15,431 nucleotides of DNA from Oscillospiraceae bacterium UBA1230 (GTDB lineage: Bacteria; Bacillota; Clostridia; Oscillospirales; Oscillospiraceae): assembly GCA_002309395.1 (NCBI GenBank), contig DBWU01000047.1, forward strand, positions 15,542 through 30,972, read 5' to 3'. Below, piece after piece: positions 13,460-15,431 of this stretch. The position numbers and the translations under genes are program-made. Numbering within the stretch: position 1 is the first letter of the stretch; each line of letters starts with the position of its first letter. Under the pieces are notes generated by a model. It made no database searches. It was given only the letters and a program-made list of their open reading frames with translations, and was not told the DNA's origin.

Positions 13460-13475
13460 CGTGAGCCGATACAAT
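13447..13475 (+). promoter_or_regulatory. Promoter of proS
   Basis: A perfect TTGACA (13447-13452) and TACAAT (13470-13475) stand 17 bases apart. The start codon at 13531 lies about 48 bases beyond the expected start site. This makes proS independent of the zinc operon, although read-through is possible. Confidence 0.85.
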
Positions 13476-13530
13476 AGGCAGGAAGCCCGAAACGGGGCAA
13501 CGAGTTTTGGAATACGAAGAGGGATATAGA

Positions 13531-14970
13531 ATGGCAAAAGATCAGAGAAAAGTAGACGCGATCACGCCCATGGAAGAGGATTTTACCAAGTGGTATACGG
13601 ATATCTGCCTGAAAGCCGAGCTGGTGGATTACGCCAGCGTGAAGGGTTTTATGATCCTGCGTCCTTACGGCTACGCCATCTGGGAGAACATCCAGCGCAT
13701 CATGGACGGGATGTTCAAAAAGACGGGCCATCAGAACGTGGCGATGCCGGTGCTGATCCCCGAGAGCCTTTTGAAAAAGGAAGGGGAGTTGGTGGCCGGA
13801 TTTGCCCCGGAGTGTGCGTGGGTCACCCACGGCGGCAGTGAGAAGCTGGAAGAGCGTCTGGCGTTCCGCCCCACCTCCGAGACCATGTTTTGCGATCACT
13901 GGGCGCACGTGCTTCACTCCTGGCGCGAACTGCCCATGCTCTATAACCAGTGGTGCAGTGTGATCCGCTGGGAAAAAACCACCCGCCCCTTCCTGCGGAG
14001 CCGGGAATTCTGGTGGCAGGAGGGACATACGCTCCATGAGACGGCCGCCGAGGCCGTGGCGGAAACGGAGCAGCAGCTCAACTGCTACGCCGATTTCTGC
14101 CGTGACGCGCTGGCGATGCCGGTGGTCAAGGGCCGCAAGACCGACAAGGAGAAATTTGCCGGCGCCGAGGCCACGTATACGATTGAATGTATGATGAAAG
14201 ACCACAAGGCGCTCCAGTCCGGCACCAGCCATTTCTTCGGTGATAAGTTCGCCCGTGCCTACGGTGTGACGTTTGCCGGCCGGGACAATACGCTGCAGTA
14301 TCCGTTCCAGACCTCGTGGGGAAGCTCCACGCGGCTCATCGGCGCCATCATCATGACCCATTCCGATAACAACGGTCTGGTGTTGCCGCCTGTGATCGCG
14401 CCGATACAGGTGGTGGTGATCCCCGTCGCCCAGCATAAAGAGGGCGTGCTGGACGCCGCCGCCGCTCTGCGCGACCGGCTGGAGAACGCCGGTGTGCGCG
14501 TGAGTATGGACGACAGCGAGCAGTCCGCCGGCTGGAAATACGCCCAGTATGAGATGAAGGGCGTGCCGCTCCGGGTGGAGATCGGGCCGAGAGATCTGGA
14601 ACAGGGGCAGTGCTGTATCGCCCGGCGCGACACCGGCGAGAAGACGTTCGTACCTCTGTCTGAGCTGGAGAGCGCCGTGGCGGAGCTGTTGCAAAAGGTA
14701 CATGACAATCTCTACGATATGGCGGCAAAGAACCTGGCGGACAACAGCTTTGACATGACCTCGTGGGAGGAGGTCAAAGCCATGGCGGAAGGCAGCGGCG
14801 GCTTTGCCCGCACGAAATGGTGCGGCAGCCTCGAGTGCGAACTGGCGATGAAGGAGAAGGCGGGCGTTTCCAGCCGCTGTATGCCGTTTGACCAGTCCGG
14901 CACCGTGGGCAAGTGTCCTGTCTGCGGCAAAGAGTGTACCACCGACATCTATTGGGGCGTGGCGTACTGA
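13531..14970 (+). CDS. proS: Prolyl-tRNA synthetase, short type without the editing domain
   Basis: This 479-residue enzyme charges tRNA-Pro with proline. It has the class II motifs: RPTSE (113-117), RWEKTTRPF with REFWWQEGHT (146-167) and TSWGSSTR (261-268). It lacks the large editing insertion of the E. coli-type enzyme. The C-terminal zinc domain has Cys431, Cys436, Cys462 and Cys465, the same CX4C...CX2C spacing as in the Thermus/archaeal-type enzyme, and it ends in Tyr. ATG 13531 is chosen because AAGAGGGA lies 6 bases upstream; a TTG 24 bases earlier gives an extra leader of no family match. The archaeal/eukaryal-like form is common in Clostridia, so it is not unusual by itself. Lack of an editing domain means Ala-tRNA-Pro clearing must rely on a separate protein. 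Confidence 0.97.
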   Translation: MAKDQRKVDAITPMEEDFTKWYTDICLKAELVDYASVKGFMILRPYGYAIWENIQRIMDGMFKKTGHQNVAMPVLIPESLLKKEGELVAGFAPECAWVTHGGSEKLEERLAFRPTSETMFCDHWAHVLHSWRELPMLYNQWCSVIRWEKTTRPFLRSREFWWQEGHTLHETAAEAVAETEQQLNCYADFCRDALAMPVVKGRKTDKEKFAGAEATYTIECMMKDHKALQSGTSHFFGDKFARAYGVTFAGRDNTLQYPFQTSWGSSTRLIGAIIMTHSDNNGLVLPPVIAPIQVVVIPVAQHKEGVLDAAAALRDRLENAGVRVSMDDSEQSAGWKYAQYEMKGVPLRVEIGPRDLEQGQCCIARRDTGEKTFVPLSELESAVAELLQKVHDNLYDMAAKNLADNSFDMTSWEEVKAMAEGSGGFARTKWCGSLECELAMKEKAGVSSRCMPFDQSGTVGKCPVCGKECTTDIYWGVAY

Positions 14971-15008
14971 TTCCGCCGAAAATCTGAAAAAATTTAGAAA
15001 AACAAGTA

Positions 15009-15036
15009 AAAATCCCCTTGACAACAAGGGGATTTT
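15009..15036 (+). terminator. Terminator of proS, overlapping the rpsJ -35 box
   Basis: AAAATCCCCTTG-type arms (15009-15020) pair with 15025-15036 over 12 bp around the loop ACAA, followed by CTTATAG, with T-rich sequence in the 3' arm. The hairpin starts 38 bases beyond the proS stop. The same bases include TTGACA at 15018-15023. Confidence 0.8.
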
Positions 15037-15046
15037 CTTATAGAAT
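15018..15046 (+). promoter_or_regulatory. Promoter of the rpsJ (S10) transcript
   Basis: A perfect TTGACA (15018-15023) and TAGAAT (15041-15046) stand 17 bases apart, with the start expected near 15053. This is a strong promoter, as expected for a ribosomal protein operon. The -35 box lies at the tip of the terminator hairpin of the preceding gene. Confidence 0.85.
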
Positions 15047-15052
15047 AATCAG

Positions 15053-15337
15053 GCACGCGTGCAAAGGGTGCAACACACCCGGAGCCGTTTGCAACTGCGA
15101 TGAACCGGGAGATTGCTCCGCAAGGAGGTAACTTCCGGGGAGTATGTCCGATCATCGGGCGGCTGAAATTTTCTTGTGCGGCAGCGTAGATCGCCGCGCC
15201 AGAAGGACACCGGCCGGACTTGTGCCGGTGTTTCTTGTGAGCCGGAATGATACGCACGGAAAGGCGTACAGAAAATTTCTTGCCGTACGGCGAAGGTCAA
15301 CGAAAAAACCGTACGAAAACATGGAGGAAAAACCACA
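15053..15337 (+). promoter_or_regulatory. Long structured leader of rpsJ
   Basis: About 285 nt without a credible gene separate the promoter from the S10 start. It holds a hairpin GGGTG/CACCC (15066-15080), a stem CGGAGC/GCTCCG (15080-15085 with 15115-15120) and a terminator-like hairpin ACACCGGC/GCCGGTGT (15207-15214 with 15224-15231) followed by TTCTT. Three CGTAC-type segments (15265-15269, 15284-15290, 15309-15315) can pair in exclusive ways; pairing of 15284-15290 with 15309-15315 ends just before the ribosome binding site. This suggests feedback control of the S10 operon (inference). I cannot assign it to a named leader family. Confidence 0.6.
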
Positions 15338-15431
15338 ATGGCAAAGGAAATGATTCGCATTCGTCTCAAGGCGTATGACCACCAGGTCATCGACCAGAGC
15401 GCAGAGAAGATCGTGGAGACCGCCAAGCGCA
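15338..15431 (+). CDS. rpsJ: 30S ribosomal protein S10 (N-terminal part, cut by the window edge)
   Basis: The first 31 codons encode MAKEMIRIRLKAYDHQVID and the following QSAEKIVETAKR, the classic N-terminus of S10, which sits in the head of the 30S subunit and also serves as NusE in antitermination. The ATG is preceded by GGAGG (15323-15327) with 10 bases of spacing. In Firmicutes this gene opens the large S10-spc operon, so rplC and further ribosomal genes are expected beyond the window. The remaining two thirds of the protein is not visible. Confidence 0.96.
   Translation, partial: MAKEMIRIRLKAYDHQVIDQSAEKIVETAKR

Noticed and set aside
13351..15027. A 558-codon open frame antisense to proS
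   Set aside because: It mirrors a certain prolyl-tRNA synthetase gene, has no domain and runs through promoter and terminator of proS.
15144..15353. A 69-codon frame in the rpsJ leader
   Set aside because: It overlaps the rpsJ start and its ribosome binding site, has poor spacing to AAGGAGG and encodes an Arg-rich sequence with no family. A leader peptide role cannot be fully excluded, but nothing supports it.

Overview
The window looks like a chromosomal core segment of a GC-rich, low-sporulation-signal Clostridia bacterium, most likely Oscillospirales (Flavonifractor/Oscillibacter-like). This taxonomic guess is inference from gene content, TTGACA/TATAAT-type promoters, strong AGGAGG ribosome binding sites, GC-rich third positions, Firmicutes-style families (YmdB, GntR/UTRA, clostridial zinc-type Fur) and a short ProRS. 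No phage, CRISPR array, tRNA or rRNA gene was seen.

Layout. Bases 1-1926 hold a minus-strand pair: a soluble histidine-kinase-like ATPase that lacks the phospho-acceptor His, coupled by an ATGA overlap to the tRNA 2-thiouridylase gene mnmA. Divergent from it (2165-4085) lie gap (glycolytic GAPDH) and a GntR/UTRA repressor, with a clean palindrome at the gap transcription start. Next is a very large RND transporter (4290-8111). It carries about 220 residues of coiled coil spliced into its first extracytoplasmic domain, and no adaptor or outer-membrane gene lies beside it. Bases 8112-8497 hold no gene; they hold a compact, highly folded repeat element with TGTCAAAAAA ends. It lies between two copies of the same hairpin, and its left end recurs, inverted, at the window edge behind mnmA.

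From 8498 to 13438 runs one apparent operon: Fur-family regulator (probably Zur) with its own promoter and operator, znuA-znuC-znuB, then two metallophosphoesterases (YmdB family and an SbcD/YhaO-like nuclease without its ATPase partner). proS (13531-14970) has its own strong promoter. The window ends inside rpsJ (S10), the likely start of the S10 ribosomal protein operon, preceded by a leader of about 285 nt.

How the genes work together: the clearest functional unit is zinc homeostasis, with the regulator binding its own promoter and controlling the uptake system. The rest is core metabolism and translation (GAPDH, MnmA, ProRS, S10). The most unusual items are the RND coiled-coil insertion, the hairpin-flanked repeat, the His-less kinase, the two nucleases tied to the zinc operon, and promoters whose -35 box sits at the tip of a hairpin.
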